From positions 36,363,241 to 36,427,240 of the forward strand of contig JAAONU010000016.1 in NCBI GenBank assembly GCA_012932295.1: a stretch of 64,000 nt of DNA. Reading direction: 5' to 3'. The position numbers and the translations under genes are program-made. Shown here in pieces: positions 22,158 through 33,600 of the stretch. The notes beneath the pieces were generated by a model. The model made no database searches, was not told the origin of the DNA, and worked only from the letters and a program-made list of their open reading frames with translations. This DNA is from Cyclina sinensis. Taxonomy: Eukaryota > Mollusca > Bivalvia > Venerida > Veneridae. Each line of letters begins with the position of its first letter. The first letter of the stretch is position 1.

Positions 22158-22758
22158 TATAGACTACCGTTTTCTTGTCCATCTCTTTATTCGTTACACA
22201 GAACGCTGTCAAAATTTTCTATTTAAAATCTTAAGATGATTAGATTATTTTCAAAAGATAGAATGCAGGATTGTTAATTTCTTTTTTTCTTTTTATTATT
22301 ATCATTATTTTTTATTTATTTATTTATTTATTTATAAATTTATTTATTTATTTATTTATTTATTTATTTTTGTATATAGCTAATAAGCTACTTGTTTAAA
22401 ATTGTCATTGACTGATTTTTTTCAAGTTTTAACAGTTACTTAGAATGAAATCTACGTTATGTTGCATATGCAAGACGACTCTTGTGTATCCTTTGTTCAA
22501 AGACCTTAATAACCATTTCCTTTTAGGTCTTTGCTTTGTTCTTTCCTTTTTCAAGACAACGAAACATCCTTTTTTTTATTTTATCAGCATTCAAAAAAGG
22601 AGTTTCCATCCAATAGCCATTAAATATTGGTAAACAGACTCCTTAATCGGAGACAAATGTTCTGTCTTTGTAATTAAACGGACATATTTATTTGAAATCA
22701 CAAGGAACAATGTATCAGTGTTTGAGCTTCATTTTCTTCTTTTTTCTTTTTCATTTAA
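22158..22758. repeat. (TTTA)n microsatellite and AT-rich flank
   Basis: 22311-22371 is a nearly pure TTTA tetranucleotide run. The surrounding sequence has no recognised gene. Confidence 0.8.
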
Positions 22759-23990
22759 AGGGGTGCACTCCAACTTCACCTATGTAATTTAGAAAGTTTT
22801 ACTCAAAAGTGTAACATTGCCTCTTATTTCATATTGCTTTCTTGCATGTGATTCGTCAAATGCGCTACAGTCGATGTGAACTAAATAAGATTTTGTTATT
22901 TTCTGGTTTTAAATAAATATGAATAATGTAAAATTAACCACGGAATATTGAAGAACAAAAACATCAACAGCATAATCTTTCAAATCTGTTACCTTGTTCA
23001 CGACAGTGTTTTCAGCGTAAGAAGTTTCGTATAAAGTATTTATATATCTTCTCAAATGACATTTGCGTCGAAAAAGATTTATAAACTGATAAAGAAAAAC
23101 ATGTTAATAATCCTACAAAATATTATTTATTGGTCTCGAAAAAACCTATTTCGATACGCTTTACCGAAATTGTAAAACTTTACATAAATACAATATAGTT
23201 TAGCGTGGGTTTAGCGATGCAATGTTTGGTTTGAATCATACGACTATAGATACGCGAAAGATTTGAGACCATACGGTGGCATTTCAACCAAAAAAAACAA
23301 AACAATCTATTTGTAAACTACAGCATACACAGTTTCTTTGGAGTTGTCCATGAACACACAAGGTATGTTATTTCTTAGCAAAATCTGTTATTTTCAAGGA
23401 TATGGCAAATTCCTGCTAATATTTTGTTTTATTTTTCCGTTTTCAGTTATGCATGCAAGAACACTATTCTCAGCGCTTCAGCATGTGCATGCATAAAATA
23501 TCTTAGTATAAATTTCAAATCTGCAAAACATAAATACATATCTATACATAATTTAAAAAAGAAAAACAAATTTTAAAAAAATGCGAACAAGACGATTTAA
23601 GTCGGAAGACGAGTAAAATAGGAACAATGCAAAATTAAGAACAACAGACTAAAGTAATCACTCAACGAATGAGGATGGAAATAAATACTAGTGTTGTAAG
23701 TGTAATATCTCAAAATGTGCGCAGCAATTGTTGGCCCCAGCTGTTCAGTTCCTTCTTGCATGGTGCTTCGAGGTCGACGAATACTTTATTTTTATTTTTT
23801 ATTTTTTTGTTTTCTTGTTTTTGTTTTTTTTCCCATATAAATTCTAGATCATAAAAGGACCATTTCATCCAGAAGATCCCTGTGTATTCATGCACGTCAT
23901 TTCATTGTGAAAACGTGTATTTGGTTACCTGACAGAAATAAGCGGCACGCTAAATTGGAGATAATATTCCAAATTGATGACGTTTGAAAA
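22759..23990. other. No gene; one MITE-like end
   Basis: TTTAAAGGGGTGCACTCCAA at 22755-22774 resembles the terminal repeat of the TTAA MITEs (AGGGGCTGTGCTCCAGAT), but I find no matching second end. The rest is AT-rich with a poly-T tract near 23790-23832. Confidence 0.4.
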
Positions 23991-24397
23991 TGTTCGTGAA
24001 GTTTGCGGCCCGGCGGCCTAAACGCAGCGGCCTGGCGACCTAGCGACCTTACCATAGCGGTCTAAGATATACATTGTGTATCAAAACAGATTTAATATCT
24101 TTGGACTAAGTGTCAAAAAACAACAACAACAAAGTGTCAACAAACAATTACAATAAAAGGGGTTTGGGTATATTTTTGCCAATTCCCGCACCCCCTCCCC
24201 CCCCGATTTGCTATCTGAAGGCTGCTAGCAACCAAGCGACCTAGCAGCTTAAGATATACCTCGTTTATCACAATAAGAATAATTCTTTGAACTGTCAACA
24301 AACATCAATAAAAATGGGTTCAGGGTGTATTTCTGCAAATTCAAAAAAAAAAAAAACCAAAAAAAAAAAAAACCAAAAAAAAAAACAAAAAAAAAAA

Positions 24398-26204
24398 ACA
24401 AGAGGGCCATGATGGCCCTGGATCGCTCACCTGAGTACTTTGGCTGTAGGTTTGCTGTTAAGCAGTATTTCATTTTTTAATTGAAAATATCTAAGTGCCT
24501 TCAAACCAAATATGTAAAATATCAGTCAATAAATAAAGGCTCTATGACAGAAAGTAGAAATATCTATTATAAGCTATGGTGACCTTGACCTCGACCCAGT
24601 GACCTCAAACCCTACACATGGGTAGAGGTCCATGCAAGGAACCTATATACTGAATATCAAAGATATTGGTCTATAAATGAAGGCTTTATGAGGTACAGTA
24701 GATAAATCTATTTTTAGCCTCCGTGACCTTTAACCTAATCTAATAATGTGAACAACCAAACAAGCTTTCTGACAAATTGCCAGGATATTTGGACTGAAAC
24801 AGTAGCCTCTAGAGCCTTAACAAGATATTTCTATTTTTGGGCTCTGTGACCTAGTTTTTTACCCCAGATGACCCATAATCGAACTTGACCTAGAAACCAT
24901 CAAAATAACCTTTCTGACATATTTCCAGAATATTTGGGCTGAAAATGTTACCTGTAGAGTGTAAACAAGGTTTTTCCAAATTTAAGCTCTGTGACCTAGT
25001 TTTTGACCCCAGATGACCCATATTCACACTTGGGCTAGAAATCATCAATACAACTTTTCTGACATATTTCCAGGATATTTGGGCTGAAAATGTTACCTCT
25101 AGAGTGTGAACAAGGTTTTTCCATATTCAGGCTGTGTGACCTAGTTTTTGACCCCAGATGACCCATATTCGAACTTGAGCTAGAAATCAAGGAAACAACC
25201 TTTCTGACAAATTTCCAGGATATTTGGGCTGAAAATGTTACGTCTAGAGTGTTAACAAGGTTTTTCCATATACAGGCTGTGTGACCTAGTTTTGGACCCC
25301 ACATGACCCATATTCCAACTTGAGCTAAAAATCATCTTAACAAGCTTTCTGACAGTTTTTCAGGAAATTTGGGCTAAAAATGTAGCCTCTAAAGTGTTAA
25401 CAAGGTTTTACCATATTTGGGCTGTGTGACCTAGTTTTTGACCCCACATGACCCATATTCAAACTTGAGCTAGTAATCATCAAAACAACCTTTCTGACAT
25501 ATTTCCAGGATATTTTGGCTGAAAATGTTACCTCTAGAGTGATAAAAAGGTTTTTCCATATTTCGTCTCAGTGACCTAGTTTTTGACCCAAGATTACCCA
25601 TATTCGAACCTGGGCTAGAAATAATCCAAAAAACCTTTCTGACATATTACAAGGATATATGGGCTGAAAATGTTACCTCTTAAGTGTTAACAAGGTTTTT
25701 CCATATTTGGGCTCTGTGACCTAGTTTTTGACCCCAGATGACCCATATTCGAACTTGAGCTAGAAATCATGGAAACAACCTTTCTGACAAATTTCCAGAT
25801 TATTTGGGCTGAAAATGAAGCCTCTAGAGTGTTAACAAGAATGTTCTATTTTTGGGCTCTGTGACCTAGTTTTTGACCCCAGATGACCCATATTTGAACT
25901 TGAGCTAGAAATCATAGAAGCAACCTTTATGACAAATTTCCAGATTATTTGGGCTAAAAACATTACCTCTAGAGTGTTAACAAGATTTTTCTATTTTTGG
26001 GCTCCTTGACCTAGTTTTTGATCCTATATGACCCATATTCGAACTCGTCCGAGTAATTACTGGGAAAAACATCCTGACCAAGTTTCGTGACAATTGGAGC
26101 AAAAATGTGACCAGTAGAGTGTTAACGAACTAAATGTGAACGGACGACGGACGACAGACGACGGACGACGGACATTCATCGATCCTAATAGCTCACCCTG
26201 AGCC
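24398..26204 (+). mobile_element. HINE-like element with nine ~146-bp units, nested in the foldback
   Basis: Starts ACAAGAGGGCCATGATGGCC then CTGGATCGCTCACCTGAG. The core repeat, marked by GTGACCTAGTTTTTGACCCC, recurs near 24846, 24992, 25138, 25281, 25429, 25572, 25718, 25861 and 26007, about 146 bp apart. A GGACGACGGACGACAGACGA tract comes next, and the 3' end GCTCACCCTGAGCC is cut short before an A-rich run. An 89-codon open frame at 25035-25304 is repeat-derived. Confidence 0.8.
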
Positions 26205-26915
26205 AAAAAAAAAGAAAAAAAAAAGAAAGAAAGAAAAAAACTGGGGGGGGGGGGAGGGGGCATGAAACGAAGTATTTGTCTAGCGGCCAAGCGGCCTAGC
26301 AGCCTAAGATATACATGGTGTTTCAAAGCTAAAATAGTACTTTTGAATTCAGTTCAAACAAACAACATTGGAAAAAAGGGTCTGGGATGTACTTTTGTAA
26401 ATTAAGAAGGAGGGGGGTTTTTTTTACGAAAAAACGTATTTGTTATACCGAGGCTGCTAGCGGCCTAGCGGGCTAGAATATGCATACTGTATCAGAGTTA
26501 AAATAGTATTTTCGAAATCAGTTCCAACAAACAGTTTAAAAGAGAGGGTTTTGAGTTTATTTTAATATTTGCTAATTTAAAAATGACAATATATTTTTTG
26601 TCATGAAAACTGCTTGGAATTTGTAGGCGATCTAGCGGCCGAAGATTTATATTGTGTATCACAGTAAAATGGTGTTTCCGAACTCAGTTTTAACAAACAA
26701 AATAAACAAAAGGCGTTCAGGGCGTATTTTTCAAATTAGAAGAAAAACCGAGTACTGTTCATTAAAAAAAAAGTTATTTGTAGGCTACTAGCAGCCCAGC
26801 GGCCTGAGATAGACGTTGTATTTCGTAGCAAAAGAAGTATTTCTGAACCAAGTTTCAACAAAACACATAATCTATTTAGTTCTCATAATTTTAAAAACGA
26901 TAGAAAGAAAGTTGG

Positions 26916-27108
26916 TCGGTTGGTCGGACGGTCGGTTGGTTAGTGGGCCAGATAGTGAGCGAGTTATTACTTAGTGAGTAAGTAAGAAAAAAAATATACA
27001 TTATTTAAGGTGGGTCGGATTATAATTGTTCGTGTTTACTTTCTAACTGACTTACTGATTGAGTGACTGCTGGATTGACCGACTCACACACCCATGTACT
27101 CACTCACT
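26916..27108. repeat. Centre of palindrome 1 in the foldback composite
   Basis: The inner ends of the two arms carry GATAGAAAGAAAG (26904-26916) and its inverted counterpart, a (TTTC)n run at 27109-27132. The spacer holds GGTCGGTTGGTCGGACGGTC and a series of ACTCAC/GTGAGT-like motifs that can themselves pair imperfectly. Confidence 0.55.
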
Positions 27109-27759
27109 TTCTTTCTTTCTTTCTTTCTTTCTAAGATTATGATAAATAGATAAAATATGTTAATTGTTGAAACTGAGTTCAGAAATAATTCTTCCGCTAT
27201 GAAACACAACGTATATGTAAAACCTCTGGGCCGCTAGTAGCCTAAAGATTGCAAATACAAAACAATCGACATTTTTAAAGTTGCAAATATACACTAAAAC
27301 CCCTTTTGTTTTTGTTGTTAGGTTGAACCGAGTTCAAAAATACTATTTTAACTGTGATACACTATGCATACAGAAGGTCGTGAGGCCTCTGTGTCGTTAG
27401 CAGCCTAAAATGCTATTTTTTTCTTAATGAAAACCCCTTTTTTAATTTGCAAAAAGACACCCCAAACCCCTTTTTTGAAGTGAGTTCAGAAAATATTCGT
27501 GTTCGCCAGGCGGCATAGCCGTAAACCCTAGCAGCCAAAAAAACTTATAAACTAAATTAGAAAAAATACAAACTTTACGAAGTCATTAAAAACGCGAGAT
27601 TCTTGACTTTTCCAAAATTAAAAATGTTAAGATTTTAATAGAATGTTAGATTACAAGTGTTCCATAATATTCTTTGTTAGCCATTATAAAAACACTATTT
27701 TGGACTTCAACATTGAAAAACATAACAAACTAGAAATGGGTTTTTGATTGAACAAAAAC

Positions 27760-28537
27760 ATATGTCTCCCCCCAGCCAGTTGCTGCAGGTAGTATTGAGT
27801 CAGACGATTGTAAAATTTGACATTTAACCTCCAAGTGTGACCTTGACCTTGAGACACCGCACCCGCAACGTGGGTTCTGCACGTCACCTTGATGAGGTGA
27901 ACATCTGACCCAAGTTTCATAAAAATCCTTCACGGGCTATTGAAGATACAGAGCGGACACGATTTTGTGGCATTTGACATTTAACCTCCAAGTGTGACCT
28001 TGACCTTGAGACACCACACCCGCAAAGTGGGTTCTGCATGTCGCCTTGATGAGGTGAACATCTGACCCAAGTTTCATAAAAATCCTTCAAGGGCTTTTGA
28101 AGATACAGAGCGGGCACAATTTTGTGGCATTTGACATTTAACCTCCAAGTGTGACCTTGACCTTGAGACACCACACCCACAAAGTGTGTTTTGCACGTCG
28201 CCTTGATGAGGTGAACATCTGACCCAAGTTTCATAAAAATCCTTCAAGGGCTTTAGAAGATACAGAGCGGACACGATTTTGTGTTATTTGACATTTAACC
28301 TCCAAGTGTGACCTTGCCCTTGAGACACCACACTCGCCAAGTGGGTTCTGCACCTCGCCTTGATGAGGTGAACATCTGACCCAAGTTTCATAAAAATCCT
28401 TCAAGGGCTTTGGAAGATACAGAGCGGACACGATTTTGTGACGGACAGACAGACGGACGGACGGACAGACGGACGGACGGACGGACAACCGGGGGAAAAA
28501 CAATATGTCTCCCCCATTTTTGGGGGGAGACATAAAA
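27760..28537 (+). mobile_element. Satellite-core element with four 157-bp units and terminal hairpin
   Basis: Four units, marked GACATTTAACCTCCAAGTGT, start at 27819, 27976, 28133 and 28290, exactly 157 bp apart and highly similar. Then come a (GGAC)n/(GACA)n tract at 28440-28488 and a terminal hairpin in which TATGTCTCCCCC (28504-28515) pairs with GGGGGGAGACATA (28522-28534). The 5' end carries ATATGTCTCCCCCC as a subterminal repeat. It is nested in the foldback composite. Overlapping open frames here are translations of the repeat. Confidence 0.8.
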
Positions 28538-29457
28538 ATGGAGGAGGGGGTGGGGGGTGCGGGGGTTGTCCAGTGAAGTGAAATGTTGCTGGAATTAATT
28601 AATTGCTATCTTATGGCTCCTAGCGACCTAGCGGTCTAAGATATACATAATGCAGTAAAAATAATATCTTGGAAATTGTCAGTTAGTGTTAACAACCAGC
28701 AAAAACAAAACTGGGTTTTGTGTGTGCATGTATATATGCAAATTTGAAAGAAAGGTGACCTTTCATGAGAATATGATCTGTAAGCTGCCATCGGCTAGCG
28801 GCCCAGGATATTCATTTTAATCACAGTGAAAATAGAATATCTGATCTCATTTTGAACAAACAAGAAACACAAAAAATGATTTGGGTTGTATTTGTGCAAA
28901 TCTAACGAAAGCGACTTTTTCACGAAAAGAAGTATTTGATATCCGTAGGCTGCCAGCGGCCTAGCACCCTAAGATATATAGTGTGTATCACAGTAAAAAT
29001 AATATTTCTAAATTCATTTCAATCAACAAACATAAAAAAGGGGTTTGGGGTGTATCTATGCAAATTTAAGGAACCATGAAAAATGTATTTGCTAACTGTA
29101 TGCTGCCAGCGGCCTAAGATATACAGCGTTTTTCACAGTGAATATAGAAAATCTTGAGTCATTTTGAACAAACAAGACTACTCCTTTCAAAAGAACACCT
29201 CAAATCCCCTTTGTGTATGTTGTTTTTTTGAACTGTGTGCAGAAATACTATTTTCACTGTGATGCACTATGTTTTACTTATGTCGCTGGGCCGCTAACAG
29301 CTTTAAAATAGTAAATACTTCATTTCATTAAAAGAAATCTTTTTTTCTTCTGAATTTTCCAAAAATGCACCCCGAAATCCTTTTTTGTTGTTCTTTTGTT
29401 GACACTTAGTTCAAAGATATTATTTTCATTTTGTCACACAATGTATATATTAGGTTT

Positions 29458-29678
29458 TAGAGGAGGCACCGTGGTCCAGGGGTAGAGCGCAGGGCTCCGG
29501 ATCCGAAGGTCGCGGGTTCGAATCCCGTCAGAGGCGAGATTCTCTCATGATCTTCACATTCCTCCATGCTGCGCGAATACTGGTATGGAACCCAGGAGGC
29601 AGTCACCGAGCGTGATGAATCTAAGTTGTAAGAACTTGTATCGCAATCCATGTAAAATAAATGAGTCTAAACTAAGAA
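29458..29678 (+). mobile_element. tRNA-derived SINE with 13-bp target duplication
   Basis: Flanked by perfect 13-bp direct repeats ATATATTAGGTTT (29445-29457 and 29679-29691). The tRNA-like head (29463-29537) has an A box TGGTCCAGGGGTAGAGCG and a perfect B box GGTTCGAATCC at 29515-29525. The body continues through CCAGGAGGCAGTCACCGAGC and ends in an AT-rich tail. It is probably mobilised by a LINE. It splits one unit of the foldback composite. A 64-codon minus-strand open frame over it is not a gene. Confidence 0.85.
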
Positions 29679-30423
29679 ATATATTAGGTTTCTTGGCTGC
29701 TGGGCCGCTGGCAACCTAAAAAAGCAAATACTTCTTTTTATGAAAAGCCCTTTTTTGAATTTGCAAAACTTATCCCAACACCCCTTTGTTTATGCTGTTA
29801 TCTTGAACTGAGTTCAGAAATACTGTTTTAACTGTGATACATTATGTACAACTTAGGCTGTTGGGCCGCTAGCAGTTTAATGACAGAAAATACTTCTTTT
29901 CATGAAGAGCCCTCTTTTTTAATCTTGAAAAAGTACATCCAAACCCCTTTGTTTATGTTGTTTATTTGAATTAAGCTAAAAGAGAGAACTATTTTAACTG
30001 TGATGCACTAAGTAAATCTTAGGCCGCCAGGCCAATTGACCGATAGCAGCCAAAAAGACAGAAGATACTACTTTTCATGAAAAACACTCTTTTTGAATTA
30101 TCAAAAATAATACCCAAAACCCCTGTTGTTGTTTGTTGACATTTAGTTCAAAATATGATTTCTATTGTGATACATAATGTATGTATTAGGCCGCTAGGCT
30201 GCTGGTTTAATAGCAGCCTTCGGATAACAAATACTTATTTTCAAGAAAAATCCCCATTTTTGAATTTACAAAAATATATACCGAACCCTTTTTATTGTTG
30301 TTAGTAGTTGCCACTTCGTTCAAAGTTATTATTTCTATTGAATTGCGCCGTTAGACCGCTACGGTTAGGCTACAAAGCTGCTGGAGTTAGGCCGTAGGCT
30401 ACCGGGCCGCCCACTTCACGAAC

Positions 30424-30565
30424 TTAAGATGAAATGATTCTAAACTAAAAATATATGTGTGGTTACATTCGTTCTGACTTAATTATACGATCTGTTCCAA
30501 AAGGCATATAGTGCAACTTTCTCCAGACACAGCAAGCGCCAGATGGTATTTTACAAACTTGGATC
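30424..30565 (+). promoter_or_regulatory. Presumed HYKK-like 5' UTR/promoter
   Basis: 142 bp between the end of the foldback composite and the start codon. No clear TATA box. Position is the only evidence. Confidence 0.3.
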
Positions 30566-30691
30566 ATGAGCGTGTCAAACAACAATAAAGAATCCAAGGG
30601 CACCAAACATCAGGACCCAGAGGAACAGATCAAACCAGAAGTCACCAAGGACGCTATTCCGGACCTTGTCAACCGACTTTATGGCTTACAG
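30566..30691 (+). CDS. HYKK: HYKK-like exon 1
   Basis: Encodes 42 residues: a polar N-terminus then IKPEVTKDAIPDLVNRLYGL, equivalent to the vertebrate FSEEQASALVESVFGL segment. The donor is GTAAAT. The ATG at 30566 (context GGATCATGA) is the first in this frame. Confidence 0.85.
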
Positions 30692-33600
30692 GTAAATTTT
30701 CAAATCTGATCAATTGACCTTTGAGTTATAGATACCTTATAAGGGAAAATATTACCTGTTAAGTTTTGAATTTAAAATAAGTTCAAAATGTAAAAATACG
30801 AGGTTCATTTTTCATACATAAATTCAATTATGCTTTAGTCATCAATTTTGTTATTGTCAGTTTTATAAACTTGGTTATTCAACCAGTACCATTTTATTGT
30901 AAGCAAGCAATAAAACGCGTGAATATTAAAATTTTGTTTAAGCAAATTCTTGGTCCAGTGGTAATGCATCCATCTACTTTTAAGCAAAAAGTCAAACCAA
31001 TATTGAAAAGGTTTACAGCTACCTTCGAATTCCGGCCGTGAGAGCAAAACAAACATGATTATTTTGCCTCTCAAATTATTCATTTTCTCGTACAGTACCA
31101 TCTGATCCTCAAGAAAAAGAAACCCTAAAATAACAAAAAAGGGACCTTTCGTTTTACTTGTTTATACAGACAGGAGAGAATTAAACTAGAAAATAGAATA
31201 CATAAACTGCTTAGGTGGGAAACCCTCTCTATTGTGTTTATGCAGTAACACTATTTGCAACATTGTCCCTAAATAAGCGTTCAGACAGGAGTTTATTATG
31301 TAATTACTAAACTTAAATGTATTTTGTGACACCACTTGGTATATTTGGCTTATCTTGAAAAACGCTCTAACCAGAATGGAAATTGTACCACCATTAATGT
31401 TTATTTTTCTTCAGTTTGAGGAAATTGAGAAGTTGCCAAGTTACTGTGATCTAAACTTTTTCATACGTGCTGGAGAGAAGTTTGAAAACAACCACATAAA
31501 AGCAGTCAACTCTGATGGTTACGTTCTAAAAGTTATGAATTCTCTGCAGTCACGTGAACCCGAAATTATTGGTAGGTGGTTACAAGCTTATAAATGGAAA
31601 TGATGTGTGTAGTTTTTTGTTTTTAACTGAAATGCACTTGCCATAAAATGTTAATGTACATAAAATTTACACACTTTTGAATGATTAAAGTCGAAGTTTT
31701 ATCTCTGTCTTTATCTAAAAGCACTAACAACCCTCCATCCGTGACCATTTGAACTGCTTCATTTGACCTTTTAGTTTTAAATAATAGCATTACGGTACCC
31801 AAATAATATATTTTCATTTACCAAGTAGGGGGAAGGGGGCTTTCTTAAGAAACTACACTATTTTTATTCAACTTTTAGCATTCGAATATGTCATCTGTAC
31901 CAACAACGACAGAAAGTCTGTCTGACGATTAAAAGTACGATGTTCGCTCAGGCACAGTGACTAAAAATACACTGCTAATGGATGTTTAAAAGAAGGCAAA
32001 CCCTTCTACAAAGTACATGTATTCGTTAAAGTCAAAATAGACGTTAGAACTAATATTAATATCAGAAAATTGTTTTAAAAAATAAAAGAAATAGAAAAAC
32101 GACTGGAAGAAATGTTTTTTTTACATTAATGTCATTTTTTACATGTAAATTAATATTGTAGATGCCCAGCATGCGCTGTGTCAGCATGTTCGAGAGCGTG
32201 GGGTGCTAACACAGGTACCGATTCCAAACAAAGAAGGTCGGGAGTGGAGTTTGGAGACTTTTAAGGGTCTAAAACATGGTATGGTAAAATGCTTCGTAAC
32301 CCTTTTCTGAAACCTATACACACATTTTGATAGCATATTTGGAACAACAAATATTCTATCAAATTGAACATTCCTTGCAAAGGCTAAAATGGTTTTAGAA
32401 ATAAAGTGACACAGCTGTAGGTATTTCATGTTTTCACTATAACCGTTGGTATCGCCATATTAAAATCAGTGTGCGATCATTTGCCTGTCTCCATATTTCA
32501 CAGAGCAGCTGTTAAACTCTGTAACAAAATAAGTAAGAGCCATGATAGACATTGCCATCCCCAAGCCACATCTATGTTGCCATGAGAAATGAGGCATAAA
32601 TTAAGACATGGAAAATACAGTTATAGCTCTTAGATAGTGCCCCTGCAAGAAATGATACGTACTTTGTAAATCTTGGATAGGTTATTCACTTATGCCTTGA
32701 CACTTCACAGAAGCAGTTGTGGGGTTATGCATGGCTGAACAGAAGGACAGACGGTAACCAGAGCAATATCTCCCACCTGAGGTGGTGAACTATAAAAGAA
32801 ATTACAGAAAGTTTGAGTGATCTTCTGGACAAGAATTTATTATAAACTAAAGAACTCTTTTAAGTGTATACTCTTATCATAGGAAAATACCAAAGGTAGA
32901 ATAATTTTGTAAAGCAGAAAAAGTTACGGTTCATAACGGATTCGTTTAAACACTGCACTTTCATTTAATGTTCTCTATCAGTCTGTGAAATGTAATTATT
33001 AAAATCTCTTTTATTGTTTCTGAGTAATCTTTTGGACAAACGTTATTAAAGCAACGAAGGGAGGTGAGACAAATATGGGACAAAACAAAGTTATGTTTCC
33101 TGCAAACTGTTTGTCAACTCAACATACTCCATCATTTTGTAAAATATCAACAAATTTCCTTGAAAATTTTTTTAGTCTCGTTTTGAATTTTTAACTACAA
33201 AATTATGATAGGGACATAATTCAAGAACGAGTGAAGGCAGGGTTGTTGTTCTTAGGCAGTGACTTTCCAAATTGAGATCTCTATCATACCACGTAATAAG
33301 CCTGAATTCACTCGACACCTTTTGGCATTTAAACCTCGGACAAGCAAAGTACATTAAAATGGAGATTATTTAAGAATAAAGCAAAACAGAGTTATGGTCC
33401 TTTATTTTCAGTGCACTTTATCTCATTGTTCTTTTATCTCTGAGTGATTTTTCGACAATTCCCTTCAGCTATTTTGTAGTTATGCTCTGGACATAAGTGT
33501 AACGAATGGACGGACGGACGGGAGAACACGACAGAGTTACAGTTTTTCACACTACACTTCCTCTAAATGTTGTCAGTCAGTGTGTGTAATATTAACAAAG

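Larger units (their letters stand above)
23992..30423. mobile_element. 6.4-kb foldback composite with tandem-repeat arms
   Basis: The left end GTTCGTGAAGTTTGCGGCCC and the right end (reverse complement GTTCGTGAAGTGGGCGGCCC) are inverted repeats. Arms are built of ~150-172 bp units whose signature is GCGGCCTAGCGG...TAAGATATACAT...CACAGTAAAAATA. Units are in plus orientation at 24.0-24.3 and 26.28-26.9 kb, minus at 27.13-27.54 kb, plus at 28.6-29.13 kb, and minus at 29.2-30.4 kb. There are palindrome centres near 27.0 and 29.18 kb. Three insertions interrupt it (24398-26204, 27760-28537 and 29458-29678). No transposase is present. The design is that of foldback elements; the family is unknown. 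Confidence 0.75.

Noticed and set aside
22311..22371. CRISPR-like or regulatory array
   Set aside because: It is a simple TTTA tetranucleotide microsatellite; there are no spacers, and the genome is eukaryotic.
24249..24473. 74-codon frame rich in Phe
   Set aside because: Produced by the A-rich run at 24338-24398 read on the minus strand.
27684..28533. Overlapping 66-105 codon frames such as LKDFYETWVRCSPHQGD
   Set aside because: Translations of the 157-bp tandem units, repeated with the same period.
29463..29537. Functional tRNA gene
   Set aside because: A and B boxes are good but the acceptor stem does not pair, and it is embedded in a SINE body with a target duplication.
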